Shown: in pieces, positions 48,573 through 57,620 of the stretch
Layout of the letters: each line of letters begins with the position of its first letter
How positions within the stretch are numbered: the stretch's first letter is position 1
NCBI GenBank assembly: GCA_910588295.1
Contig: CAJUQO010000009.1
Coordinates: 17,083 to 81,082 of the forward strand
From: an uncultured Lachnospiraceae bacterium
GTDB lineage: Bacteria; Bacillota; Clostridia; Lachnospirales; Lachnospiraceae
Reading direction: 5' to 3'
DNA: 64,000 bases
Notes under the pieces: model-generated
Told to the model about the DNA's origin: nothing
Database searches by the model: none
What the model saw: only the letters and a program-made list of their open reading frames with translations
Position numbers and translations under genes: made by a program

Positions 48573-49679
48573 ATGAACGATATCAAGAGAGAACTGGAGC
48601 TGGCGACCATACCCGAGATGCCGGAGAGAAAGGATTATCGCATCGGTATCATCGGGGCGGGCTTCATCGTCCAGGGGTGCCATCTGGTGGCATATCAGAA
48701 AGCGGGATTTACGCCCTATGCCATCACATCGAAATCCGGTGTCCGGGCGAAGGAGGCGGCGGAGGCTTTTCAGATCCCGAATGTGTACGATACCTGGCAG
48801 GCGTTGATCGACGATCCCCGGGTGGAGATCCTGGATATCGCGGTGCCGCCCCATGTGCAGCCGGAGATTGTGCGCTATGCCTGCGGCAAAATGCATATCA
48901 AAGGAATTCTGTGTCAGAAGCCCATCGCCATGTCCACGGCGGACGCCGAGGAGATCGCCCGGCTGGGGGAGGAGGCCGGCATACCCATCGCCGTAAACTC
49001 CAATATGCGCTATGACCAGTCCATGCGGGCGCTGAAAAAGATTCTGGAGAAAGGGCTGATCGGCCGGCCGGTCATCGCCTCCATCGATATGCGGGCTATC
49101 CCGGACTGGCAGACGTTCTTAAAGGATTACAAGAAGCTGGAAATCTACGCCATGGCGGTGCACCATATCGACGCTTTTCGCTATCTGTTCGGCGATCCGG
49201 AAAAGATCACGGCCGTGTGCCGCACCGATCCCAGGACGAAGTTTGAGCATACGGACGGGATCGTGCAGTACACGTTCCAGTATAAGGACGGCCTGATGGC
49301 CACCTCCCTGGACGATGTATGGGCATGGCCCGAGGAGCCCTGCGAGAAGCACAACTATATCAACTGGCGCGTGGAGGGCACGGACGGTTTTGCAGAGGGG
49401 GATATCGGATGGCATAAAAGGGAGCCGGAGTTTTGCGGCAGTACCCTGCGTCTGGCCTGCAAAGCTTACCCCAACCAGTGGATCGAACCGAAATGGGAGA
49501 CCATGTGGTTTCCGGATGCCTTCGTGGGCACCATGGCCAGTCTGCTGCGGGCCGTGGAGAGTGGCACGGAGCCGGAGATCAGCGTCCAGGATAATATCCG
49601 CACCCTGGCCTGCGTGGAGGCGTGCTATCAATCAATCGCGGAAGAAAAGACGGTGTATCTGAGCGAAATACTGAAATAA
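48573..49679 (+). CDS. Gfo/Idh/MocA-family oxidoreductase
   Basis: A 368-aa NAD(P)-dependent dehydrogenase of sugars or inositols. The Rossmann motif GIIGAGFIVQG lies near residue 24, the catalytic-lysine loop LCQKPIAMS near 112 (EKP in most members, here QKP), and the substrate-side AVHHIDAFRYLFGDPEKI near 193. ATG 48573 has AAAGGAG; the frame is open to 48462 inside the URO-D gene without a site. It is 16 bases behind that gene and 81 before the isomerase gene, so all three are probably one operon. Substrate not readable. Confidence 0.88.
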   Translation: MNDIKRELELATIPEMPERKDYRIGIIGAGFIVQGCHLVAYQKAGFTPYAITSKSGVRAKEAAEAFQIPNVYDTWQALIDDPRVEILDIAVPPHVQPEIVRYACGKMHIKGILCQKPIAMSTADAEEIARLGEEAGIPIAVNSNMRYDQSMRALKKILEKGLIGRPVIASIDMRAIPDWQTFLKDYKKLEIYAMAVHHIDAFRYLFGDPEKITAVCRTDPRTKFEHTDGIVQYTFQYKDGLMATSLDDVWAWPEEPCEKHNYINWRVEGTDGFAEGDIGWHKREPEFCGSTLRLACKAYPNQWIEPKWETMWFPDAFVGTMASLLRAVESGTEPEISVQDNIRTLACVEACYQSIAEEKTVYLSEILK

Positions 49680-49760
49680 ACTTTCGTGCGCCGCATTGGC
49701 GCATCACCACAAATGAAAACCGCGCATCAATAAAAAATAAATGATCAGGAGGAAAGTATT

Positions 49761-50657
49761 ATGATCTCAGTAGGAATTTTCACCGGTTATTATCCGTACA
49801 CACTGGCGGAGACCATCGAGCGGGCGAAAAAGGACGGGATGAGCTGCGTGCAGCTTGACCTGGAGTTTAAGGACATCGACCTGTCCCGGGGCCATATCAC
49901 GAAGGAGAAAGCCCATCAGGTGCGCGATGCCTTCCGGGACGCCAACCTGCCCATCGTGGCCATCTCCGCTTACACCAACTTAGTGCATAAGGATCCGGAC
50001 GTCCGGGAGGCTAATATCAACTGGGTGAAGGAGATTCTGGCCCATGCCAGGGATTTCGGCACGCCCTACGTGGTCAGTGAGACGGGCACCTACCACGATG
50101 ACGACTGGCTCTACGATCCGAAAAATGCCACCGAGGAGGCCTATCAGGAGTTCAAGGCGGTGGCCGAGGACCTGGCAAAGTTTGCCTATGACCACGACGC
50201 GGTATTTCTGATTGAGAATTATGTCAACAATATCGTGGGTTCCGTGCAGCGCACCGCCCGTCTGCTCCATGAGATCAACCATCCGGGCATCGGCCTGATG
50301 CTTGACCCCACGAACTATTACGACGATTCCAACATCGACGATGTGGATCCGACCCTGTACGATATCTTCAATGTGCTGGACGATAAGGTGAAGGTGGCCC
50401 ATGCCAAGGACTGCAAGCGGGCCGTGGATACGGGGACAAAGTTCGGCGGCGGTTCCGCGGAGCACAACAGCTTCCGGGGCGCGGGCGCGGTGGAACTTCC
50501 CGGCGCCGGCCTGGGCGTGCTGAACTACGAGCTGTACCTGACGCTGTTAAAGAAGAACCATCCCAACATACCGATCATCATCGAACATATTGAAGAGGAG
50601 GACATCCCGCGGGCAAAGAAATTCGTGGACGATACTCTGAGGAAAGTGGGCGCCTGA
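49761..50657 (+). CDS. Sugar phosphate isomerase/epimerase (AP-endonuclease-2 fold)
   Basis: A 298-aa TIM-barrel enzyme of the xylose-isomerase-like family that includes inosose dehydratases and tagatose epimerases. Features are the N-terminal ISVGIFTGYYPYTLAETIER, the metal-binding glutamates in VVSETGTYHDDDW and AVFLIENYVNNIVGS, the LMLDPTNYYDDSNIDD block near 176 and the C-terminal IPIIIEHIEEEDIPRAKKFV. AGGAGGAAA precedes the ATG. It closes the three-gene set with the URO-D-like protein and the oxidoreductase. Confidence 0.88.
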   Translation: MISVGIFTGYYPYTLAETIERAKKDGMSCVQLDLEFKDIDLSRGHITKEKAHQVRDAFRDANLPIVAISAYTNLVHKDPDVREANINWVKEILAHARDFGTPYVVSETGTYHDDDWLYDPKNATEEAYQEFKAVAEDLAKFAYDHDAVFLIENYVNNIVGSVQRTARLLHEINHPGIGLMLDPTNYYDDSNIDDVDPTLYDIFNVLDDKVKVAHAKDCKRAVDTGTKFGGGSAEHNSFRGAGAVELPGAGLGVLNYELYLTLLKKNHPNIPIIIEHIEEEDIPRAKKFVDDTLRKVGA

Positions 50658-50995
50658 CGCTGGAGCCCTCTGCAGGACATGGCGTTGAAAATCTTTATGC
50701 GTTATACCCATCGGCACTGGCCGATGGGTATATTTGGCTTCCATTCCATTTATATTTATAAAAAAATATGTGAACGCATATTGTTATTTGACGTAGTTAT
50801 GTGGTATGATTACGTCAGCATGTTATTTTGTTCGCAGAGTCTTTAAAAATCAGACATATGCGGGCGTAATAGTTATGCCAAAAAGGTGGCGGACTGTTAC
50901 CAGGATGCTTGTGGCAATGCCGGGGTAACCGGCTTAACATACAGATAAAAGGCTTGCCGGATTAAAGAGCAGCGTTAAAATGGTATGAAAGGAAG
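50658..50995 (+). promoter_or_regulatory. Intergenic region with hairpin, palindromic promoter and structured leader
   Basis: Three elements are visible. A perfect 13-base-pair stem at 50703-50732 (4-base loop) ends the isomerase operon, although the following T run is weak. A promoter-like TTGTTA (50781-50786) / TATGAT (50805-50810) lies within an inverted repeat TGACGTA (50789-50795) ... TACGTCA (50811-50817). From about 50818 to 50995 the leader of the surface-protein gene is rich in pairing, including GCCGG-GGTAA-CCGGC at 50919-50933 and an alternative GTTACC/GGTAAC pairing. I cannot assign it to a riboswitch class. Confidence 0.5.
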
Positions 50996-53900
50996 ATGAA
51001 AGTCAGCATGAAGCATTTACTCTCACTTCAAGGGAAACGCATCAGTCGGAAAGGAAAGTGCCAGAGACGGCGCATAACGGCGCTGTTATTGTGCCTGTGT
51101 CTGGTCTGCTCGAATCTGATCAGCGCCGTTTACGCGGCGGGGGTGGATGGCAGCGCGGCCGGTCAGGAGGCCGGCAGCGGCACGATAGAGGGGAGTCCGG
51201 CCCAGTCCGGCGGTTCATCGGAGGATAAGGGAAAGGATGACAGTGTCCCGGATACTGCCGGAGAGGAAAACAGTTCCGGGGAAAGTGATGGTGCGGCAGG
51301 AAGCCCGCCGGAGGGCACCGGAGAAACCGCGGGAGGCCAGACGCAGAATACCGATACGCCAGACGGAGCGGACAGTGTCGGGGCCGGTACGGTCATTGTG
51401 GGTGAAAACGGCCTTAAAAATGAAAGTGAGGATCAAACGGCCAAAACCGATGCCGGGGAATACAAGCTGTACATAACCCATGTGCTGACGGCGGACGGGC
51501 ATATGTTTGCGGACGAGGACGTGGAGGTGGCCGGCGGCCTGACGGAGGATGATCTGTCGGGCGGCTATGACGTGCTGCAGAATGCCTACTCACGGGTTGG
51601 CGCGGCGGTTACCACGAAAAATCTTACAATCACCAAAGATGATTTTGATGAAAATAAAGTCTGTTATGCGAAGATTGATTATCATGTGGCTGACGGCTAT
51701 AGAGCGATCTATAGGCTGCCGGAGATCATGGCCTACAGTATATACGAGGGAACGTTCGAGGACGTGAAGTTTGAGGTTGCCAACACGGTGGATGTAAAGC
51801 TGGAGTACAGGTTCCACAAATCCACAGGGATGACAGATGTGCCCGCTCACAGTTACGACCAGCTTGTACTGAAGATGGACGCGAACGGGAATTACAGCCT
51901 GTCGCATCAGATACCGGTGGGGAGCGGACAGGAGAATTCCCAGCTAAACGGATTGATGGTGGTGCTGAATCCGGAGCCTTTGGAAGCGTTGATCCCGGAT
52001 GACTCAGAGCTGGCGGCTGATAAAGCGCCGTCTATTGATGCCGGAGAATTTCAGACGGCCCTGGTCAGATCCCGCACCCTGACCCAGACGGCCACGGCCA
52101 ACGGAGGCAAGGTGAGCGTTACCTATAATTATGACGCGGATACAGGGCTGCTGACGGCATCGATCCCCAAGGCGGCCGTAGATACGCAGCAAAAAGAGCT
52201 GCTGACGCTGACGGTCTACTATTATCGGTGGAATCCAGGCTGGTATGGCGTGAATTATCGGGCCCTTAACGGTGTATCCCCGACGGAGGCGCTGGCTGAT
52301 CCGAAATATTGTTTCGGACAGGAGGGGTCGCTTACGAACTATGATCCGAAAGCGGCAACGGAGAATAAGCAGGTGATCAGAAAAGACGGCAAGCTGTATA
52401 TTGCCAGGGAGGTTGTCCAGCAGGAGATCAAGTCGTCGGCCTCGCAGGATCCTGCGGGCCCCGCGACCTGGGTAAATGTTTACTATGATGAATACAAATC
52501 GGATCTGTATCAGATTGTGTATGATACCCGCGGCGGATCTTATCAAGCGCCGGTTTCGGGTTCGAGCGGGGAGGGGCATCCTATTTTGCTGCCGAGTGAC
52601 TTAAACGGCAGCACGAATGCAAAGCTTAAGGCTCCCACAAAAACGGGATATGAGTTTGTAGAATGGCAGTATTGCAGTAAGAATAATCCAAGCGCAGGCG
52701 ACGAGAAGGACGGATGGATCACTTTCTCGGAGGAGCCAACGCCTGAGGGGCATTATTATAACCCAAGTACCCATGTGCTGACCCTGACTACAGACTTTCT
52801 GAATAAAGTAAAAGTGGAGCAGGAAGGGGAAGAGGTTACTGTCGACGGCAAGAAGGAGACGGTTAATGTCAATGTGATCCGTCTGAGGGCCAAATGGAGA
52901 AAGAAAGCCACGACTACGGCCAGAATAGAATTTTGGACAGAGGACTTAGATGCCGAACACCCGGAGAATGACGCCAAGAAGGTTGATGTGTCCCCCACAG
53001 ACGCGCTTGCTTCCCGCCAGCCGGGAACCGGCGTCAGTACAGACGGTTACAGCTATGTGGGCGGTGTTATGGCGGACAATATACCGACGGATCAGGATCT
53101 GAAGGATGTGCTGGCTGATGGAACGCCGGTGTTAAACAGCATTAAAGCTGCGTTTCAGAATGAGATAGGGTTTTCCACGGAGGTGCCCTATTATGAGTAT
53201 CAGGCATTCCGCTGCGAGGATTCGCAGGCGGAGGCGGACGGATCCACGGTGATCTATGTCTTTTATACCCGTAAACAGTATAAGGTGAGGTTCTCCTATT
53301 ATCACATGGACGGAACCACCTACCAGTTGATAACGCGCAGCGATCCCACAGGTTCCTGGCCGGGGGCGGGAGTACAGGTGAATCCCGGCGGCCTGAACGG
53401 GAAAACGGGTTTTTGGATTCAGGCCAAGTACGGCGCGGATTTGCGGAAAGTCTGGCCGTATCCGTCCCCGGATTCCCCGGAATATATGATAGTCGGTAAT
53501 ACAAAATACTATCCTGGCGCCTGGTATCTGCCTTCCCAGACGGGGGAGGCGGGAACCTACATCACGGATATCTATCCGTCCATGGATGCGGGGCTGATCG
53601 CGGATGCCGGGGATGCGAATAAATATCGGGAGCTCACAGCCTCCTGGGAGAGCGACCGCAGACGCTATCGCTATAATTATTGTCTGGAGATTCCGGGACT
53701 GAAGCCAGAGGACGTGGTGGAAGACATGGGCAGTCTTTTTTACGATCTGGAAACGAGCACACGGGTTGCCAGAAGCACAGCCGCTGATAAAAATGAATTG
53801 TTGTATGGCGTAGCGGTTAACAGCAGCTGGTTTGCCGGCTACAGCATAAGGGATTACCTGAGAGTGAATGACAACGCAGTAGAGGAGTCAAACGGCGGTA

Positions 53901-56900
53901 AATACCTTATCAGGATCCACGGCGATAAATGCTATGTTGTTTTGGATTATATAGTGGTAATGGGCAGCTCGAATCCCGAAGAGCAGACTGCCGGTTCCCG
54001 GGCGCATATGACGCTGGTGAACGAGGGCGGAAAAGCGGATTACGTGAAATGCCGGCCCAAGACCGAGTATGACAGCGGTACAGAGGTTGAGGGTCTGGGA
54101 AAAGGCACGTATGATCAATGCTTTTTCTATTATGACCGGGATGACTGTGCCATTACCTACCTTGTGAATACAGAAGAAAATAACCCGGCCATCCTGGGAA
54201 CTCTGAGTCTGCCCTATGGCGTGATGCTGGATGCGACGAAATACGGCTTCGGCAGTTATGACCACAACGGGGACATAGCCTATGACCTGGATTGTACAAA
54301 GCTTAACGGGGACTATGCGGTGGGCAGCGGTTCTGCGATCAGCAGCCGGCGGTTCTGGACGATACCGGAGGGTGTGGACAGCAGACAGCCTGTGTGTCCG
54401 GAACGGTCCTCGATGGAAACGAAATACTGGGAACTGCGGGGCTGGATGTCTACGCCCACGAGCGATGCCGCAATGTTTGGCAGCGATAAATTTCTGGAGG
54501 GCGATATCCGCGTCTATGCCCAGTGGGAGCCGGATGAGTATAAGGTGACTTTTGATTTAGACGGCGGCCTGTTAACGGGAGGCGCCACGGATGATGATAA
54601 GGTTCAGACGATCCCGGGCGGTAAGAATATTTCCGCGTATGAGGACGGAACGGTTCTGCATCCCGTGCGGGTCGGTTACGATCTCTCGGGATGGCTGGTG
54701 GAGTCCTTCACGCTGCCGGGAAATGTAACTTATACATATGACCGGCGTATGGGCGGATATTATAACCTGAACGGACAGAAATATAATTTGCAGGGTGTAC
54801 AGGCGGAGGATCTGGAAAATGGCGCTCTCAAGTATCGGTTTGATATGAATGTTTTTGCCGATATGACGGTTAAGGCGCAATGGGTCGTGGATGACGAAGT
54901 TTACCAGCATGCTTCCGTAGGTTATGTGGTGCATTACTATGTGCTGGATGGCTATAACGAGAATGGCGTACCGATAGTCAAAGTAAGTAATTCCTCGAAC
55001 CAGCCGGTTCGCGTAGCCCAGGATAAGGTGGTCAATAATATTCCGTTTCTGAATGATGGGACATGGGCGTGGGAACAGCCGGTCAAACCTACCATTGAGA
55101 AATACAGCAATTATTCCGCGACCGAGCAGACGGGCGGTGTGTTGTTGTCCCAGTACAGTGCGAAGAATGAGATTACTTTCTATTATGCTGAGAATAAAGA
55201 GATGGGATATCATATCCGGTATGTAAATTACAGGAAGCAGGATGAAGTGCTGTGGAAAACCGATGAGCCGATTACGGGCTATTATGGCGACGCGCTTCCG
55301 GTAACTGTGTATCCGGACGGTGAGATCGCCAACCGGCTGGGCTGTAAGCTGGTGGATGAGAAAGGCAATGAGGTGACGCGGGAGGAGAACCTGAGCCAGG
55401 AGATGGTGCTGCTGGATAATCCGGAGGACAATGTGTTTACCTTTTATCTGGATCCCATCCGTTATACCATCACCTATCAGGGACTGAATCTTTATTATGA
55501 GAGCGGTAAGAGCGACCTTGGGAATCCCACAGGTTATTACTCAATATACCATACGGGCGAGCTGAAAAATCCGGATGTGACTTTTACCTGGGACGATGTG
55601 ACATACACATTCCAGGGCTGGGTTCTTGTCGATCCCACAAAACAGGTGCAGGGAAGTGATTTTGTATCGGAGGATGAACCGACCACCCGTGTCGATATTG
55701 AACGGCTCACAAAGGGCAACCTGATCTTCAGGGCTGTGTGGGATCCGGAATTGCCGGGCAAGCTGGAAGTTACCAAACTGGTGAGAGGTTCTGAGACCAC
55801 ACAGGCGGACAGGAGCAAGACCTTTACGTTTACAGTCAGGCTGTACAGTCAGACGGAGCTTGTTGAGGAAGAAGCACGTACCTTTGTCTGCAGAGGCATA
55901 AATATCGTCGATAACGTCAGAGCGCCCAGTATGTCGGGCAACCAACTGACCTTTGCGGCCGCTGGAACGGATACAGACGGAAACTATATATACACGGCGT
56001 CGTTCGGCTTAACGCATGGGCAGGGCTTTACCATCTATGGTCTGCCCGAGGGTATGGGATATGATGTGGAAGAAACGGAGGCTAATCAGGATGGCATGAC
56101 GACCAGGATTACGAGGCCGAATACGGCGATCCAGTCTGACTTGACTTCAGAAGTGTCCGTCCTGAACCAGCGAGGAGAAATACTTCCTGACGGAACATTG
56201 AGCGTGAAGAAAGCGGTTTCCGGCAAGGACGGAAGCCTGACGGAGGAGTTCACTTTCACCATAGAGCTCAAAGCGCCGGAAAGTGATGTTCTGCTGAACC
56301 GTTATGCCTATGCAGACGGCAGCAGCAGAGAAGGCGTGTTGACGCTGAACAGGGGCGTGGGAACCATAAAACTCTGCCACGGTGAGACGATCAATCTGCT
56401 TCTGCCGGCGGGAACGGAATATACGGTGACAGAAGGCGATGCCGGCCAGTATGTGGTGAGCAGCGTCGGTGAGGCGGGAACGATTGGCCCCGGGGAGATA
56501 TCTACCGCGGAATATACGAATTACATGAGCTCCAGTACAGAGGAGGACTTCGGTGAGCTGCTGATCGGCAAATCAATCCTCGGCGGTGCGGCAGAGGCGG
56601 ACAGGGATTTCCATTTCACCATGACTCTCACAGACAGCGAGGGAAGACGGCTGGTAGGTAATTATGACTACAGCTACAGTGACGGCAGAGAGGGAGAAGT
56701 AGAAAATGGGGGAGCAATCGCCCTGAAAGGCGGCGAAACCGTCACGGTTAAGAGACTTCCGGTGGGAACCCAATATACGGTGGCGGAGCAGGAGGCCAAT
56801 CAGGATGGCTATACAACCGTAAGTACCGGTGAGGCGGGAACTATTTCTGCCGGAGGCGTTACAGGCCGGGCGGCCTTTACGAATTACCGTGAGACAGACC

Positions 56901-57280
56901 CGGACGACCCGAATAATCCGGGTAATGTAACGCCGACAGATCCGGATGACCCGAACAACCCGGATGATCCGAATAACCCGGATGACCCAAATAATCCGGA
57001 TGACCCAAATAATCCGAATAACCCGAATGACCCGAATGACCCGAATGACCCGAATAACCCGAATAACCCGAATGACCCGAATAACCCGAATGACCCGAAC
57101 AATCCCAATGGAGGCAATGGCTCAGGCGGTAATGGTTCGGGAGGGACGGCCGGGAATTCGACCCGTACCGGCGACGCTTCCCATCTGACACAGTGGCTGG
57201 CTCTTCTGGAGCTGTCTCTGGGTGGATGTCTGATCCTGTTGATCGTCTATCTGGTTCGCCGCAACAGGCGGCTGGGTTAA
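50996..57280 (+). CDS. Giant surface protein with InlB-like and Cna-B-like domains
   Basis: A 2094-aa exported protein. Residues about 1-47 form a long signal peptide; residues 50-160 are Ser/Gly/Glu-rich. InlB-type beta-grasp repeats are visible near 504 (LYQIVYDTRGGSY, then TKTGYEFVEW) and 1182 (YKVTFDLDGGLLTGG). Three Cna-B/SpaA-like domains begin near 1587 (KLEVTKLVRG), 1732 (TLSVKKAVSG) and 1852 (ELLIGKSILG), each with a lysine in the first strand as in isopeptide-forming domains. A Pro-Asn-Asp repeat spans about 1965-2038, then a Gly/Ser linker, TRTGDASH, a membrane helix and RRNRRLG. The sorting motif is degenerate (STRTG where LPXTG is usual). Two ATGs (50996, 51008) are possible starts. 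It is probably an adhesin or pilin-like wall protein. Confidence 0.82.
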   Translation: MKVSMKHLLSLQGKRISRKGKCQRRRITALLLCLCLVCSNLISAVYAAGVDGSAAGQEAGSGTIEGSPAQSGGSSEDKGKDDSVPDTAGEENSSGESDGAAGSPPEGTGETAGGQTQNTDTPDGADSVGAGTVIVGENGLKNESEDQTAKTDAGEYKLYITHVLTADGHMFADEDVEVAGGLTEDDLSGGYDVLQNAYSRVGAAVTTKNLTITKDDFDENKVCYAKIDYHVADGYRAIYRLPEIMAYSIYEGTFEDVKFEVANTVDVKLEYRFHKSTGMTDVPAHSYDQLVLKMDANGNYSLSHQIPVGSGQENSQLNGLMVVLNPEPLEALIPDDSELAADKAPSIDAGEFQTALVRSRTLTQTATANGGKVSVTYNYDADTGLLTASIPKAAVDTQQKELLTLTVYYYRWNPGWYGVNYRALNGVSPTEALADPKYCFGQEGSLTNYDPKAATENKQVIRKDGKLYIAREVVQQEIKSSASQDPAGPATWVNVYYDEYKSDLYQIVYDTRGGSYQAPVSGSSGEGHPILLPSDLNGSTNAKLKAPTKTGYEFVEWQYCSKNNPSAGDEKDGWITFSEEPTPEGHYYNPSTHVLTLTTDFLNKVKVEQEGEEVTVDGKKETVNVNVIRLRAKWRKKATTTARIEFWTEDLDAEHPENDAKKVDVSPTDALASRQPGTGVSTDGYSYVGGVMADNIPTDQDLKDVLADGTPVLNSIKAAFQNEIGFSTEVPYYEYQAFRCEDSQAEADGSTVIYVFYTRKQYKVRFSYYHMDGTTYQLITRSDPTGSWPGAGVQVNPGGLNGKTGFWIQAKYGADLRKVWPYPSPDSPEYMIVGNTKYYPGAWYLPSQTGEAGTYITDIYPSMDAGLIADAGDANKYRELTASWESDRRRYRYNYCLEIPGLKPEDVVEDMGSLFYDLETSTRVARSTAADKNELLYGVAVNSSWFAGYSIRDYLRVNDNAVEESNGGKYLIRIHGDKCYVVLDYIVVMGSSNPEEQTAGSRAHMTLVNEGGKADYVKCRPKTEYDSGTEVEGLGKGTYDQCFFYYDRDDCAITYLVNTEENNPAILGTLSLPYGVMLDATKYGFGSYDHNGDIAYDLDCTKLNGDYAVGSGSAISSRRFWTIPEGVDSRQPVCPERSSMETKYWELRGWMSTPTSDAAMFGSDKFLEGDIRVYAQWEPDEYKVTFDLDGGLLTGGATDDDKVQTIPGGKNISAYEDGTVLHPVRVGYDLSGWLVESFTLPGNVTYTYDRRMGGYYNLNGQKYNLQGVQAEDLENGALKYRFDMNVFADMTVKAQWVVDDEVYQHASVGYVVHYYVLDGYNENGVPIVKVSNSSNQPVRVAQDKVVNNIPFLNDGTWAWEQPVKPTIEKYSNYSATEQTGGVLLSQYSAKNEITFYYAENKEMGYHIRYVNYRKQDEVLWKTDEPITGYYGDALPVTVYPDGEIANRLGCKLVDEKGNEVTREENLSQEMVLLDNPEDNVFTFYLDPIRYTITYQGLNLYYESGKSDLGNPTGYYSIYHTGELKNPDVTFTWDDVTYTFQGWVLVDPTKQVQGSDFVSEDEPTTRVDIERLTKGNLIFRAVWDPELPGKLEVTKLVRGSETTQADRSKTFTFTVRLYSQTELVEEEARTFVCRGINIVDNVRAPSMSGNQLTFAAAGTDTDGNYIYTASFGLTHGQGFTIYGLPEGMGYDVEETEANQDGMTTRITRPNTAIQSDLTSEVSVLNQRGEILPDGTLSVKKAVSGKDGSLTEEFTFTIELKAPESDVLLNRYAYADGSSREGVLTLNRGVGTIKLCHGETINLLLPAGTEYTVTEGDAGQYVVSSVGEAGTIGPGEISTAEYTNYMSSSTEEDFGELLIGKSILGGAAEADRDFHFTMTLTDSEGRRLVGNYDYSYSDGREGEVENGGAIALKGGETVTVKRLPVGTQYTVAEQEANQDGYTTVSTGEAGTISAGGVTGRAAFTNYRETDPDDPNNPGNVTPTDPDDPNNPDDPNNPDDPNNPDDPNNPNNPNDPNDPNDPNNPNNPNDPNNPNDPNNPNGGNGSGGNGSGGTAGNSTRTGDASHLTQWLALLELSLGGCLILLIVYLVRRNRRLG
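56899..57111 (+). repeat. Tandem repeats encoding (D/N)P(D/N)(D/N)P linker
   Basis: Units related to GACCCGAATAATCCG, in multiples of three and about 9-15 bases, repeat head to tail with GAC/AAC/AAT/GAT variation, encoding a rigid Pro-Asn-Asp stalk that would lift the protein through the wall. Copy number is prone to slippage. There are no spacers, so it is not a CRISPR array. Confidence 0.9.
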
Positions 57281-57620
57281 AGACGCAAGGCAGATGAAAG
57301 AAGCCATATACGTCGCCTGATGGGGAAAAACGCATCGGGTAGAAAAATGTAACGGTAAAGTATTTTACAGAAAGAAAACGGCAGCCATATTCCGGATATG
57401 CGGAAATGTGCCGCCGTTTTCTGGCGGATGGAGGAATTTTCCCATAAAAAAGCATACATTTTGCCAGGAATGAATCCGGCTCTTTGCCGAAGGCAAACGG
57501 CTAATGGCCGGAGGCTGAACGGTTACGTTTTTTATAAATCTGGAGGAATGCCTTGCGGAAATCGCAAAAGCAATTTACAATAGGACATAGAAACTGATGA
57601 TATCGAAAGGAGGGGAGGAC
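57281..57620 (+). other. Gene-free gap before holB
   Basis: These 340 bases show no supported gene. An imperfect inverted repeat with AAAACGGC (57375-57382) and GCCGTTTT (57413-57420) around a smaller stem may terminate the surface-protein mRNA. A/T-rich sequence between 57500 and 57600 probably contains the holB promoter, but no clear boxes are seen. Confidence 0.4.

Noticed and set aside
50818..50995. c-di-GMP-I (GEMM) riboswitch
   Set aside because: A GCCGGGGTAACCGGC segment is reminiscent, but the diagnostic GACGCAAAGCC block and its partner stem are absent.
56899..57111. Tandem short repeats resembling a CRISPR array
   Set aside because: Units are in-frame variants of codons for Pro, Asn and Asp, contiguous, without spacers, inside a coding gene.
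57150..57280. Canonical LPXTG sortase signal
   Set aside because: The position reads STRTGD; the Leu-Pro is missing, so I describe it only as degenerate.
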